Origin: Brevibacillus parabrevis
GTDB lineage: Bacteria; Bacillota; Bacilli; Brevibacillales; Brevibacillaceae
Reading direction: 5' to 3'
Assembly: GCF_003710905.1 (NCBI RefSeq)
Contig: NZ_RHHV01000005.1
Coordinates: 372,001-436,000, forward strand
DNA length: 64,000 nucleotides
Position numbers and translations under genes: made by a program. Positions 1-8,343 of the stretch are shown piece after piece. The notes beneath the pieces were generated by a model. The model made no database searches. It was not told the DNA's origin and saw only the letters and a list, made by a program, of their open reading frames with translations. How positions within the stretch are numbered: position 1 is the stretch's first letter; every line of letters begins with the position of its first letter.

Positions 1-513
1 TGGCACGGCTCCTTTTCCAACCAGGACGACTTCCTCCAAGCCGATTTTTTTATAGTGCAGCTGTTCCGTCTTGCTGGATGCGCCAATCGCGAAAGCCAGG
101 TCGATCGTGCCATTCATCAGCGCTTGTTCCATTTCGGCAGTTGAGCCAGTCTGTAAAGTAACGGACAGCTGCGGGTATTTTTCATACAAGCCGGCAAGCG
201 TAGCGGTAATTTCCGAGCCAATCACGGATTGCATCGTGCCCAGCCGAAGCTTCGGTTCAAGCTGTTTCATCTCTTGCTCGGCTTCTTCCCACAAGCTCAA
301 AAGCTTCTTGTAGTGCGTGTAAAGCCGCTTGCCTTCCACCGTCAGCTCCATGCCTTTGGAACTGCGAATGAACAGTTGCTGTGCGTAATGAGCTTCGATT
401 TTTTTGATTTTCGCCGTCATGTTGGATTGCAGATGGTTCATGCGAAAGGCAGCGGCGGACAGGCTCTTCAGCTCGGCAACTGTCACGAACGCCCGGATTG
501 TATCGATGTCCAT
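1..513 (-). CDS. LysR-family transcriptional regulator (3' part missing)
   Basis: The reverse strand carries an open frame of 171 codons from an ATG at 513 that runs off the left edge without a stop. Residues 1-60 form a LysR winged helix-turn-helix (start MDIDTIRAFVTVAELKSLSA), followed by a linker helix and the beginning of the effector-binding domain. A GGAAG/GGAG ribosome site precedes the ATG. It is divergent from the oxidoreductase at 638, with 124 bp between them, the usual layout for a LysR protein that controls its neighbour; that regulation is inferred. The family assignment is firm, the effector is unknown and the C-terminal half is outside the window. Confidence 0.9.
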   Translation of the reverse strand, partial: MDIDTIRAFVTVAELKSLSAAAFRMNHLQSNMTAKIKKIEAHYAQQLFIRSSKGMELTVEGKRLYTHYKKLLSLWEEAEQEMKQLEPKLRLGTMQSVIGSEITATLAGLYEKYPQLSVTLQTGSTAEMEQALMNGTIDLAFAIGASSKTEQLHYKKIGLEEVVLVGKGAVP

Positions 514-637
514 GTTTTCAACTCCTTCCATCAAAAAAAGTGATAGAGCAATCAAAAGTTAACATTATTCGAGATGTCTTTGGATTAGTATACTTTTCAC
601 AAAAAAGAATTGCACGCGTGAAGCAGGAGGGAAAGAC

Positions 638-1747
638 ATGGATACAAAGCAAATTCGCACCGGGATTATCGGCGGGTCGTTGAACAATCAGTGGGCAAGC
701 AAGACGCATATTCCTGTGCTTTTGCAAAGTGAGCGACACCGCATCACCGCAATCGCCACGACAAACGAAGCGAGTGCGCGAAAGAGTGCGGAAGTGACCG
801 GGGCTACGCTCGCTGCGACAGACCACCGCGCCGTAAGCGGCTCGTCAGCTGTGGAGCTGGTAGTTGTAAGCGTCAAGGTTCCTGATCATTACGATGCAGT
901 CCGCAGCGCCATCCTTGCCGGGAAGCATGTGTACTGCGAGTGGCCTCTAGCTGTCACGACAAGCGAGGCAGAACAGTTGGCTGGTCTGGCAAAACAGGCA
1001 GGCGTTCATCACGCAGCAGGGCTTCAGGCGAGACAGTCACCTGTGCTGCGGCAAGTGAAGCAGCGTCTGGAGCGAGGCGAGATTGGCCGTATCTTGTCTT
1101 GTCACATGCGCGTTTCCACGCAAGGAAAAGGCGGAGTCACCGATCGGCAGGGGGCGTATTTGCTGAGCGAAAAACACGGTGCGACACTGCTTGCGATCAA
1201 CGGCGGCCATTCCCTGGATGCCCTGTGCTACTTGCTTGGCGATTTTCGTGAGCTGTCCGCGATGATGAACCGGAATTTTTCTACTGCGACTGTGCTTGCG
1301 ACGAATGAAATCATTGCAAAAGACACAGCAGATCAGATCATGGTGCAAGGAGTGCTGAAAAGCGGGGCTTCGGCATTCGTTCATATCCAGGCAGGCACGT
1401 ATCCCGCCTTTGAGCTGGAAATTCAGGGAGAGCTGGGAGTCATTCGCATCGTGCAGCACAATTCGGCGGGACATGTACAGTTCGGCAACCTGGAAGCGCA
1501 CATGACAGCCTACTCTTCTGCAAGCCGTGTTGCAGCAAGCAATCCGGACCACTTCGTCTCGGTTGCAAAAGATGCGGCAGAAGGCGAAGCAGTCAGGCAA
1601 TATGTGGCTAGTGCTCATGAAGCTTTTGCCAAGGACATTCAGACAGGGACGTTCACCGTTCCCGATTTTTTTGAGGCACTCCACCTGCATCGGCTTCTGG
1701 ATGCGATCAGACTGGCGGCTGCCACAGGGAGCAGGCAGACTTTTTGA
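638..1747 (+). CDS. Gfo/Idh/MocA-family oxidoreductase, Gal80-like
   Basis: 369 residues, usual for NAD(P)-dependent sugar-type dehydrogenases of this family. An N-terminal Rossmann fold (residues 5-125) contains the glycine-rich stretch IIGGSLNNQW, and a C-terminal alpha/beta substrate domain follows. The family's EKP motif, whose lysine is normally catalytic, is here EWP (residues 101-103), a variant known from Gal80-like members, so activity and substrate cannot be assumed. AGGAGG precedes the ATG with good spacing. The gene is divergent from the LysR regulator at 513, which is probably its controller. Family call is secure; substrate is unknown. Confidence 0.9.
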   Translation: MDTKQIRTGIIGGSLNNQWASKTHIPVLLQSERHRITAIATTNEASARKSAEVTGATLAATDHRAVSGSSAVELVVVSVKVPDHYDAVRSAILAGKHVYCEWPLAVTTSEAEQLAGLAKQAGVHHAAGLQARQSPVLRQVKQRLERGEIGRILSCHMRVSTQGKGGVTDRQGAYLLSEKHGATLLAINGGHSLDALCYLLGDFRELSAMMNRNFSTATVLATNEIIAKDTADQIMVQGVLKSGASAFVHIQAGTYPAFELEIQGELGVIRIVQHNSAGHVQFGNLEAHMTAYSSASRVAASNPDHFVSVAKDAAEGEAVRQYVASAHEAFAKDIQTGTFTVPDFFEALHLHRLLDAIRLAAATGSRQTF

Positions 1748-1841
1748 CGTTTACCTACCATTTTCAACTGTGGTATAATCTACCATTGTTTACTAGAAAC
1801 ATGCAGGCAAGTTGCAGACAGCATGAGAGGAGATCTTGAAA

Positions 1842-3230
1842 ATGCAAAGAAACAACCACTGGAAGAAGCTTGGCAGATGGGCAGGGGCGGGAGTGCTTGG
1901 CCTGACGATTTTGCTCGGCCACGTATACCCGCTGAAAGCCGCAGAGCCTGTTCAGGTGCCTTTTCTCAGTGAATGGTCCATTTCGACATTGAATGAAGGC
2001 GAGAAATACGGAATTTTTCCGTTAGCCTGGTACAAAGACGAATCGTTCCTTCAACCGATTCCTGCCGATAAGTTTGCGGATTTGCTGAAAGCGACAGAGA
2101 AGAAGCTCGATCAGCTTGGCTTGAAGAAAAAAGCAGCTTTGTCCTGGTCAGACAACCGTGTGGCGACGCGCGAAGCAGTAGCCGTTTCCTTGCACAAGCT
2201 GCTGGCAAACTATGAGTGGCCAGCCGGAAAGGGAGCCGATGTGACTGCACTCGCTCCGTTGGAGTACATGCGCAAACATGGACTTGTCAAAGGGACGAGC
2301 ACAGGTTTGGAGCTGGATCAGTCAGCAACAGTAGAGCAGGCTGCGGTCATGGCCAGCCGGGTGGTCGAGTTCGCCAATGATTTGGCGGGCGGCGGAGCCA
2401 AAGGCTTGTTGTGGAAAGTGACCAAAGGCCAAAATACGCTCTATTTGCTCGGCTCGATTCATATGGGCACAACCGACATGTACCCGATGCAAAAAACAAT
2501 CCGCGACGCTTATGAAGCGTCAGACGATCTGTGGGTCGAGGCGGATATCCTTGCTGGCGACATGAATTACATGCTGGAGAAAATGATTTACAGCGACGGA
2601 ACGACACTCCAGGATCACGTGTCAGCCGCCACATACAGCAAGCTGCAAAAGGCGCTGGCAAGCATGAAATTGCCTGAAAATGCGTTCGATGGCTACAAGC
2701 CTTTTGCCGTTGGTCTTTCCCTGGTAACGGTAGGCTATACCGGAAGCCCGGAGGAAGGCGAACTGGCGATGCTGACAGGGATCGACCGCTATTTCCTGGC
2801 CAAAGCGATGCTTGAGCAAAAGCCGATCCACGAGCTGGAAGGCATCAAGCTGCAAGCCGATTTGCTCTCGGGCGTACCCGCAGAGCAGCAGGAAAAGGAA
2901 TTGAACGTCATTCTGGACAGCTTGCTTTCCGGAAAAGAGCCGGCAGCAAGCTATCAGGTGTTGCAAGACATGCAGACGAAGTGGGTGCAAGGCGATCTGG
3001 AAGGCATGACTCAAGTTTTGAGCGTGGAAGGACAATTCGATGCCGGAGGATTGAACCAGCGCCTCGTTGGTGAACGGGACAAAAACATGGCGAACAAGCT
3101 GGCCCAGTTGCTGGAACAGGAAGGCGAGCACACTTCCTTTGTCGTCGTAGGCTCTGCCCACTACGCGCTGAAAGGCATGGTGCTTGACCAACTGAAGGAA
3201 AAAGGCTATCAGGTGGAGCGGCTGAAGTAA
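1842..3230 (+). CDS. Secreted TraB/GumN-family protein with degenerate SLH-like region
   Basis: 462 residues. A basic N-terminus and hydrophobic stretch ending near LKAAEP look like a signal peptide. Residues ~35-185 contain segments resembling degenerate S-layer homology repeats (for example PLEYMRKHGLVKGTS). Residues ~190-460 are a TraB/GumN domain with both hallmark motifs, LYLLGSIHMGTTDMYP and FVVVGSAHYALKGM. ATG at 1842 is chosen because AGGAG lies 9 nt upstream; an in-frame TTG at 1836 would leave only 3 nt. The TraB fold relates to erythromycin-esterase and putative metalloprotease folds, and its bacterial role is poorly defined. An extended -10 (TGGTATAAT) lies at 1771-1779. Confidence 0.85.
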   Translation: MQRNNHWKKLGRWAGAGVLGLTILLGHVYPLKAAEPVQVPFLSEWSISTLNEGEKYGIFPLAWYKDESFLQPIPADKFADLLKATEKKLDQLGLKKKAALSWSDNRVATREAVAVSLHKLLANYEWPAGKGADVTALAPLEYMRKHGLVKGTSTGLELDQSATVEQAAVMASRVVEFANDLAGGGAKGLLWKVTKGQNTLYLLGSIHMGTTDMYPMQKTIRDAYEASDDLWVEADILAGDMNYMLEKMIYSDGTTLQDHVSAATYSKLQKALASMKLPENAFDGYKPFAVGLSLVTVGYTGSPEEGELAMLTGIDRYFLAKAMLEQKPIHELEGIKLQADLLSGVPAEQQEKELNVILDSLLSGKEPAASYQVLQDMQTKWVQGDLEGMTQVLSVEGQFDAGGLNQRLVGERDKNMANKLAQLLEQEGEHTSFVVVGSAHYALKGMVLDQLKEKGYQVERLK

Positions 3231-3260
3231 GCGGCACAGCAAAATAACAGAAGAACGCAG

Positions 3261-3307
3261 GCAGTTCGAGCAGCGAGGCAGCAGCCTTTTGCACGGACTG
3301 CTTTTTT
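3261..3307 (+). terminator. Rho-independent terminator after the TraB-family gene
   Basis: GCAGT at 3261 pairs with ACTGC ending at 3301, directly followed by six T residues. The loop is long, so efficiency is uncertain. Confidence 0.5.
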
Positions 3308-3474
3308 CTGTGAAAAACGTCTCGATGTTTTGGCAGGAGAGTGAGCGGAGCGGCATGCGGTCCACGAGCCGTGACGCTGAACATAGCAAGCCAGAAGAAA
3401 CGTTGATCAGCGGTTTATGATACGCTTCTCTTAACAAAAGGATTTTGGCAAATAAAGAAAGGCGGTTAGAAAAC

Positions 3475-3867
3475 ATGGCGAAAACAATTTCCCGAACGCG
3501 ACTGTGGGTAGCGCGGATCATGAGCTGGCTGGTCATCCTCTTCATGCTGTTTGACGGTGTGTTCAAGCTGATCCAACCCGCTCCTGTCGTCGAAGGCACA
3601 CTGGTACTCGGATTTGCGCAGCACCATATTGCGCTCTTGGGCATTTTGGCGATTATCTCTACTGTTTTGTACGCTTTGCCGCGAACTGCAGTGTTGGGAG
3701 CGATTTTGCTGACAGGCTACTTCGGTGGCGTCATCGCTACACAAGTTCGCGTAGATGCGCCGCTTTTGACGCACACGCTGTTTGCTGTCTACCTGGCCAT
3801 TTTGGCCTGGGGCGGGCTTTGGCTGCGGGATGAGCGGGTACGCAACTTGTTTTCCTCTGTGGATTGA
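3475..3867 (+). CDS. DoxX-like membrane protein
   Basis: 130 residues with four predicted hydrophobic helices (around residues 12-32, 45-64, 70-90, 98-116), matching the small DoxX-like family of four-helix membrane proteins. The ATG at 3475 is preceded by AAAGGCGG; an in-frame TTG at 3445 lacks a ribosome site. Members are often linked to redox or quinone metabolism, but nothing here fixes the role. The next gene (SRPBCC, 3956) is on the same strand 88 bp downstream. Confidence 0.8.
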   Translation: MAKTISRTRLWVARIMSWLVILFMLFDGVFKLIQPAPVVEGTLVLGFAQHHIALLGILAIISTVLYALPRTAVLGAILLTGYFGGVIATQVRVDAPLLTHTLFAVYLAILAWGGLWLRDERVRNLFSSVD

Positions 3868-3955
3868 TTGATATTTCCAAAAAATGAAAGTATGCTAGAA
3901 AGACAAGTTTGTGAGCATTAGCATGCACATTTCGAACGGATAGGGGGAAGTACAG

Positions 3956-4390
3956 ATGAACAAAAAGCAGTCCGCTGCCATCCCTAAGGTGGTGGGGCAA
4001 ACCGCTGCTGCCGGGTTTCAGATCGGCGTGAGGAGAACGCTTCCCGTAGAGGCGGAGCCAATCTGGCTTTTTCTGACCTCTCCGGAGGGAACGAAGCTTT
4101 GGCTGGGCGACCTGCCGCCGCTGTCGCTTGCAGCAGAAGCAGCTTTTGAATCGCAGCAAGGAATATCCGGACAGTTCAAAATCGTCAAGCCTTATCAGCA
4201 GCTTCGCCTAAGGTGGAAAAAAAGCGATTGGGAAAAGTTCTCGACGCTGCAAATCCGCTTGATTTCCGCCAAAAACGGGAAAACTACCGTCAGCTTTCAT
4301 CAGGAAAACTTGGCGGATGCCGACATGCGCGAGCAGATGAAGGAACATTGGGAAAGCGTGATCGAGCAACTGAAGACGCACGTTTGCTGA
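3956..4390 (+). CDS. SRPBCC / AHSA1-like domain protein
   Basis: 144 residues. After a ~20-residue leader the protein follows the START/AHSA1 pattern: VRRTLPVEAEPIWLFLTSPE at the start of the domain, a central WLGDLPP turn, the strand LRLRWKK and a C-terminal helix MREQMKEHWESVIEQLK. Such domains form a hydrophobic cavity; many bacterial members are of unknown ligand. AGGGGGAAG precedes the ATG. It converges with the AraC gene and shares a bidirectional terminator with it. Confidence 0.8.
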   Translation: MNKKQSAAIPKVVGQTAAAGFQIGVRRTLPVEAEPIWLFLTSPEGTKLWLGDLPPLSLAAEAAFESQQGISGQFKIVKPYQQLRLRWKKSDWEKFSTLQIRLISAKNGKTTVSFHQENLADADMREQMKEHWESVIEQLKTHVC

Positions 4391-4437
4391 AAAAATAAGC
4401 TGTAGCCGTCACAGAAGCGGCCACAGCTTATTTTTTT
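4391..4437. terminator. Bidirectional rho-independent terminator
   Basis: AATAAGCTGT-AG-CCG pairs with CGG-CC-ACAGCTTATT around a short loop, with A and T runs on the two sides, so it can serve both converging genes. It overlaps the last codon of the AraC gene. Confidence 0.85.
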
Positions 4438-5420
4438 GCTACGCCAAGCAGAGGGGTGGCGCAATGTCTTCTGTATTCGTTGGGCAAAAGACCAGTCATC
4501 TTGCGGAACAGCTCGGAAAAACGGCTCGAATTGTGATAGCCGACGATCTGGGCGATCTGGCTGATCGGCAAGTCAGTCGTGCTGAGCAGTTGTTCCGCAT
4601 GGCTCATTCGCTTGTTTTGAATGTATTCGGTAATCGTGCACTTATAGACGAGCTTGAACGTGTACTTGAGCTTTGTCGTACCCATGCAGGCAATGCGGGC
4701 GAGATGCTCCAGGTGAAGTTCTCCGGCAAAATGTTCATCCATATACGCAGTCACAGCTTGAAGACTATCCAAATCCTCTCTGGACACAAACTTGCTCGGA
4801 TGAGCCTTTTTTTGCTGTTTGGCCCGTTCGACGATCAGGGAAACCGCTTCGGCAACCTTGCTCTCGTAGTACAGTCGCGCGGCAATTCCCGTACCGCGAA
4901 ATTGTCTGATTTGCCTGAGCAAAAAGACAAGCTCGGGGAAATGAGTCAGGCCGTCCACGCTGACAAAAGCGGAACGAAGGTCTGTGTACTCATCGGGGTA
5001 TTTGGTCTGCAAATAATCTTCGTAATACTCCGGCGTAATCTCAAACCCAGTGGAACGAATCGGCACATTTTTCTCATATCGCGCCCGATACACGTTATTG
5101 CAGCCAAAATGCACCCGGATGTATCCGGAGGAGAGACGCTTCGGCGGATGCAGCTCTTCTCCCGCCACGGAGTCGTAGTAGTTCAGGCTCATATATTTCG
5201 GCTGCTCAAATTCCAGGTACAAATCCTCGTAAAAAACGAAGTCGAGGATGGAGATGGAAAACAGATTCTCGCGGGAATACGTCCAGTAATGCCCGGAGCC
5301 TTTTTCCGGCGAGATGGAGAAGCACGTTCCCGCCTGACTGTAAGGAGATGGGCTGTCATCGCGGAAAAAACCGCATTTTGCCAGGCAAGGCACGTGCATG
5401 TCAGCTACAAGATCCTTCAT
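4428..5420 (-). CDS. AraC-family transcriptional regulator
   Basis: 330 residues. The N-terminal ~200 residues are a cupin-like sensor region of unknown ligand. Residues ~225-325 are the double helix-turn-helix of AraC proteins, ending with the diagnostic SQIAQIVGYHNSSRFSELFRKMTGLLPNEYRR. GGGAGGTGA precedes the ATG. It is divergent from the ECF/ABC cassette starting at 5601. An AraC activator beside two fused ABC half-transporters recalls YbtA with YbtP/YbtQ of the yersiniabactin locus, so a siderophore or metal-chelate co-inducer is a fair hypothesis, not shown by the sequence. Confidence 0.9.
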   Translation of the reverse strand: MKDLVADMHVPCLAKCGFFRDDSPSPYSQAGTCFSISPEKGSGHYWTYSRENLFSISILDFVFYEDLYLEFEQPKYMSLNYYDSVAGEELHPPKRLSSGYIRVHFGCNNVYRARYEKNVPIRSTGFEITPEYYEDYLQTKYPDEYTDLRSAFVSVDGLTHFPELVFLLRQIRQFRGTGIAARLYYESKVAEAVSLIVERAKQQKKAHPSKFVSREDLDSLQAVTAYMDEHFAGELHLEHLARIACMGTTKLKYTFKLVYKCTITEYIQNKRMSHAEQLLSTTDLPISQIAQIVGYHNSSRFSELFRKMTGLLPNEYRRHCATPLLGVAKK

Positions 5421-5536
5421 TTCTACTCACCTCCCAATGCTTTGATCAGACGAAATGATGCCATGAAAAGACACACCTGCCGTTAGCTCATTGACCCCCC
5501 GAGTTGGAAAAAAATAAAATGGAACCAAGTTACTGC

Positions 5537-5557
5537 AAATGAAAATTGATCTCATTT
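5537..5557. promoter_or_regulatory. Fur-box-like imperfect palindrome upstream of the ECF/ABC cassette
   Basis: AAATGA and TCATTT arms flank a 9-bp centre. Alignment to the 7-1-7 Fur consensus matches about 10 of 14 positions. It lies 44 bp before the first cassette gene in the AraC/transporter intergenic region. This could equally be an AraC site. Confidence 0.35.
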
Positions 5558-5600
5558 ACAGTCCTATCATCTCAGAGTATGAACAAAAGGAGGATTTATC

Positions 5601-6203
5601 ATGGAAGCCGCCGTCTCACCCCTGCAAAACAGATGGACTTTGCGGGACTTTATCACACTCGCTATTTTTAACGTAGTCATGCTCATTATTATGACGATTT
5701 GCCCGATCTTTACCTTCGCCTCGTATCTGGTGGTTGGCGGGATTACGGCTTTGCTCAATGCGCCGCTTTACGTTGTCATGTCCAACAAAATCAACAAAAG
5801 AGGTGTCCTGTTCTTCACTTCCGTCATTACAGGCTTGTATTTTATCGCCTATGGCTACGCGTATTTTTTGCTCGTATTGGCCTGCATGGGAATCGTGGGC
5901 GAACTGGTTTTGTGGGGCAAGGACGGCTATAAAAATCCTGTCCGCAACGCCATTGCCTACGCCCTGTTTTACGTAGGCTATTCGCTCTGCGCCATCGTTC
6001 CGCTCATTTTCTTCCGCGATGCGTATATTGCCACTTTGTCCAAGAGCTATTCCAAAGCCGCTATGGATAAGATGCTCTATTACTACAGTACGCCGAGCAT
6101 GGCGATTACGATGTTAGCGATTTCAGCAGCGGGCGGGCTGCTTGGGTGCCTGATCGGAAACGTGTTGTTCAAGAAGCATGTGAAAAAGGCGAAGCTGGCA
6201 TGA
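5601..6203 (+). CDS. ECF transporter S component, MptD / Trep_Strep family
   Basis: 200 residues, almost entirely hydrophobic with about six membrane helices and a strongly basic C-terminus (FKKHVKKAKLA), the features that define the Trep_Strep family. This family supplies the substrate-binding S component of energy-coupling factor importers. AAAGGAGG precedes the ATG. The stop codon overlaps the next start (ATGA), so it is translationally coupled to EcfT. The substrate is unknown; gene order suggests haem, a siderophore or another metal chelate. Confidence 0.8.
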   Translation: MEAAVSPLQNRWTLRDFITLAIFNVVMLIIMTICPIFTFASYLVVGGITALLNAPLYVVMSNKINKRGVLFFTSVITGLYFIAYGYAYFLLVLACMGIVGELVLWGKDGYKNPVRNAIAYALFYVGYSLCAIVPLIFFRDAYIATLSKSYSKAAMDKMLYYYSTPSMAITMLAISAAGGLLGCLIGNVLFKKHVKKAKLA

Positions 6204-6877
6204 GAAAACCGGGTCCAAAGACACACTTGTCGGTGCTTTTGCTGGCAACGATCCTGACCATTTTGATCAAGGAAGAATGGCAAGTACATATGATGGTTGC
6301 TTTAAGTGTAGTGTACTTGGTCTTAAATCACCTGTCCAGAAAGGTCATGCCATTTATTCTCGTTTATGTGATGTCGCTGGTTATTGCGTATATCATGCCG
6401 CAGATGCTGGGCACGATGAAGCTCGTTTTCTATTCTTTTGCCAGAATGATGCCGCTGGTCATGATCGGGGCGACGCTGATGTACTCGCCTCCTGGCAGTC
6501 TGATGTGCGTGCTGGAGAGAATGGCTGTGCCCCGGCCGATCACGGTAATGATTTGCGTTTTGCTCCGCTTTTTCCCGGTTGTCATCATGGAAATGCAGGC
6601 GATTCGGGACGGGATTCGCGCTCGGGGCATTTTCCCGCACTGGTACAGCGCGCTGCTTCATCCGGCTATGGCTTACGAGTGCTATTTCATGCCGCTGGTC
6701 GTGCGTTGCCTGAAACTGTCAGCCGAGCTGGCTTCATCGGCTGAGCTGCGCGGGATCGAGAGCAAGTGCAGCAGGACATCTATCTATCCGTATCATTTCA
6801 AATCGGTGGACGCAGTGGCTTTGCTCATTTATATCATCGCAGGAACAGCGATTTACGGGGGAGGGATTATTCGATGA
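6200..6877 (+). CDS. ECF transporter transmembrane component EcfT
   Basis: 225 residues starting at the ATG that overlaps the S-component stop. Several membrane helices fill residues ~10-110. The cytosolic loop holds the EcfT signature in the form IRDGIRARGIF and a second ELRGIES coupling helix; these arginine-bearing motifs dock on the EcfA ATPases. The length is shorter than classical EcfT (~260) but fits CbiQ-like members. It overlaps the following ATPase by 4 nt (ATGA). A dedicated EcfT/EcfA pair suggests a group I ECF transporter serving this one S component. Confidence 0.88.
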   Translation: MRKPGPKTHLSVLLLATILTILIKEEWQVHMMVALSVVYLVLNHLSRKVMPFILVYVMSLVIAYIMPQMLGTMKLVFYSFARMMPLVMIGATLMYSPPGSLMCVLERMAVPRPITVMICVLLRFFPVVIMEMQAIRDGIRARGIFPHWYSALLHPAMAYECYFMPLVVRCLKLSAELASSAELRGIESKCSRTSIYPYHFKSVDAVALLIYIIAGTAIYGGGIIR

Positions 6878-8343
6878 TCGAATTGCGCGATGTCACCTTC
6901 CATTATGCAAGTGATGACGGAGAGCCCGGCAGCGAGTCGGGAGTCAAACAGATCAATTTGTCTGTCAAAGCCGGACAGTGCGTCGTGTTGTGCGGGCGCT
7001 CCGGCAGCGGCAAGAGCACGATGATGCGGCTGGTCAACGGGCTGGCTCCCGGCTTTTATCCAGGGACGCTCAGCGGTACGGTGAGTGTGGGCGGGAAAAG
7101 TCCGGCCGAGCTTTTGCCGCAGGAGAGAACGATGCTGATGGGTGTCGTATTTCAGGACCCGCGCAGCCAGTTTTTTATGGAAAAGGTGCGGGATGAGCTG
7201 GCGTTTTCGGCGGAGAACATCGGGATGGACCCGGGAGAAATTATCGAGCGGGTTGAAAGTGTGGCGAAACAACTCGGGGTAGATCATTTGCTCGACCGCT
7301 CGCTGCACAAGCTGTCCAGCGGGCAAAAGCAGCGTGTCGCGATCGCGGCGGCATCTGTCCTGAACCCGCCGCTGCTTTTGCTAGACGAGCCTACAGCCAA
7401 TCTGGATCAATCCTCTACGCGAAATCTGATCGAGATTTTGGGGAGACTCAAGGACAACGGCACGACTTTGCTCATTTGCGAGCATCGGCTGAATCCGTTT
7501 TTGCCTGTCGCGGACTCGTTTGTCTGCATGAATCAAGGCCAAATCGCCCGGAGGTGGTCGCGGGACGAGTTTGCCGAACTGCCGATGGAAGCGGTTCGCC
7601 CGTACGGTTTGCGCCATCCCGATATGATTCGGATGGGGGAGCAGGAGCACAGGGAGACCGTACGCACGGCGGAAATGGCGCTGGAAGCCCGGGAGCTGTC
7701 GTATTCCTACCGGAAAAAAGGAGATGGGATCTCGAATCTGAACGTCACGCTTCCGAAGGGCACAGTGACGGCCTTGACGGGTGAAAACGGATCGGGGAAG
7801 ACGACCCTGTGCAAAGTGTTGTGCGGGCTGTTGCGCGAGCGAAGCGGAGCGGTCTTCTACGGTTCTGCCCGTTATTCCGCCAGCAAGCGGCGCTCGGCCA
7901 GCTACTTGGTCATGCAAGACGCAGACTACCAGCTGTATTCGGACAGTGTGGGCAACGAGATTGTCATGGGCAGAGCGCTGGACGAGAACTTGCGCAAGCG
8001 GGCCTATGAAGCGATGGCAGCGTTCGGCATTGAAGGACTGCGCGACCGTCATCCGGCTTCCTTGTCAGGGGGAGAAAAGCAGCGGGTGACGATGGCTGCC
8101 GCCTACTGCTCGGATGCCGAGTGGATTATTTTGGACGAACCGACGAGCGGGCTGGACGGTGACGGTGTCCTCAAAGTCGCAGCGTGGGTCAAGCAGCTGG
8201 CCCGGGCAGGAAAGACCGTCGTGATTATCACACACGACAAGATTTTGTCCGGACTGGCAAGCGACCAGGTTGTGGAGTTGAAAGCGGCTCATGATGAGGA
8301 GACGATTTTCACAGAACAAGGAGTGAGAACCGTTGAAACGTAA
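6874..8343 (+). CDS. ECF transporter ATPase with two fused nucleotide-binding domains
   Basis: 489 residues made of two complete ABC ATPase domains in tandem, so one polypeptide replaces EcfA1 and EcfA2. Domain 1 has Walker A GRSGSGKS, signature LSSGQKQR and Walker B LLLLDEPTANLD. Domain 2 has GENGSGKT, LSGGEKQR and WIILDEPTSGLD. Both look catalytically intact. The ATG at 6874 overlaps the EcfT stop; longer in-frame starts lie inside ecfT and are not used. It powers the S/T pair encoded just upstream. Confidence 0.92.
   Translation: MIELRDVTFHYASDDGEPGSESGVKQINLSVKAGQCVVLCGRSGSGKSTMMRLVNGLAPGFYPGTLSGTVSVGGKSPAELLPQERTMLMGVVFQDPRSQFFMEKVRDELAFSAENIGMDPGEIIERVESVAKQLGVDHLLDRSLHKLSSGQKQRVAIAAASVLNPPLLLLDEPTANLDQSSTRNLIEILGRLKDNGTTLLICEHRLNPFLPVADSFVCMNQGQIARRWSRDEFAELPMEAVRPYGLRHPDMIRMGEQEHRETVRTAEMALEARELSYSYRKKGDGISNLNVTLPKGTVTALTGENGSGKTTLCKVLCGLLRERSGAVFYGSARYSASKRRSASYLVMQDADYQLYSDSVGNEIVMGRALDENLRKRAYEAMAAFGIEGLRDRHPASLSGGEKQRVTMAAAYCSDAEWIILDEPTSGLDGDGVLKVAAWVKQLARAGKTVVIITHDKILSGLASDQVVELKAAHDEETIFTEQGVRTVET

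Noticed and set aside
3310..3330. Similarity of AAAACGTCTCGATGTTTT to the hairpin near 18163
   Set aside because: Only two short copies, one imperfect; not enough to call a dispersed repeat family from this window.
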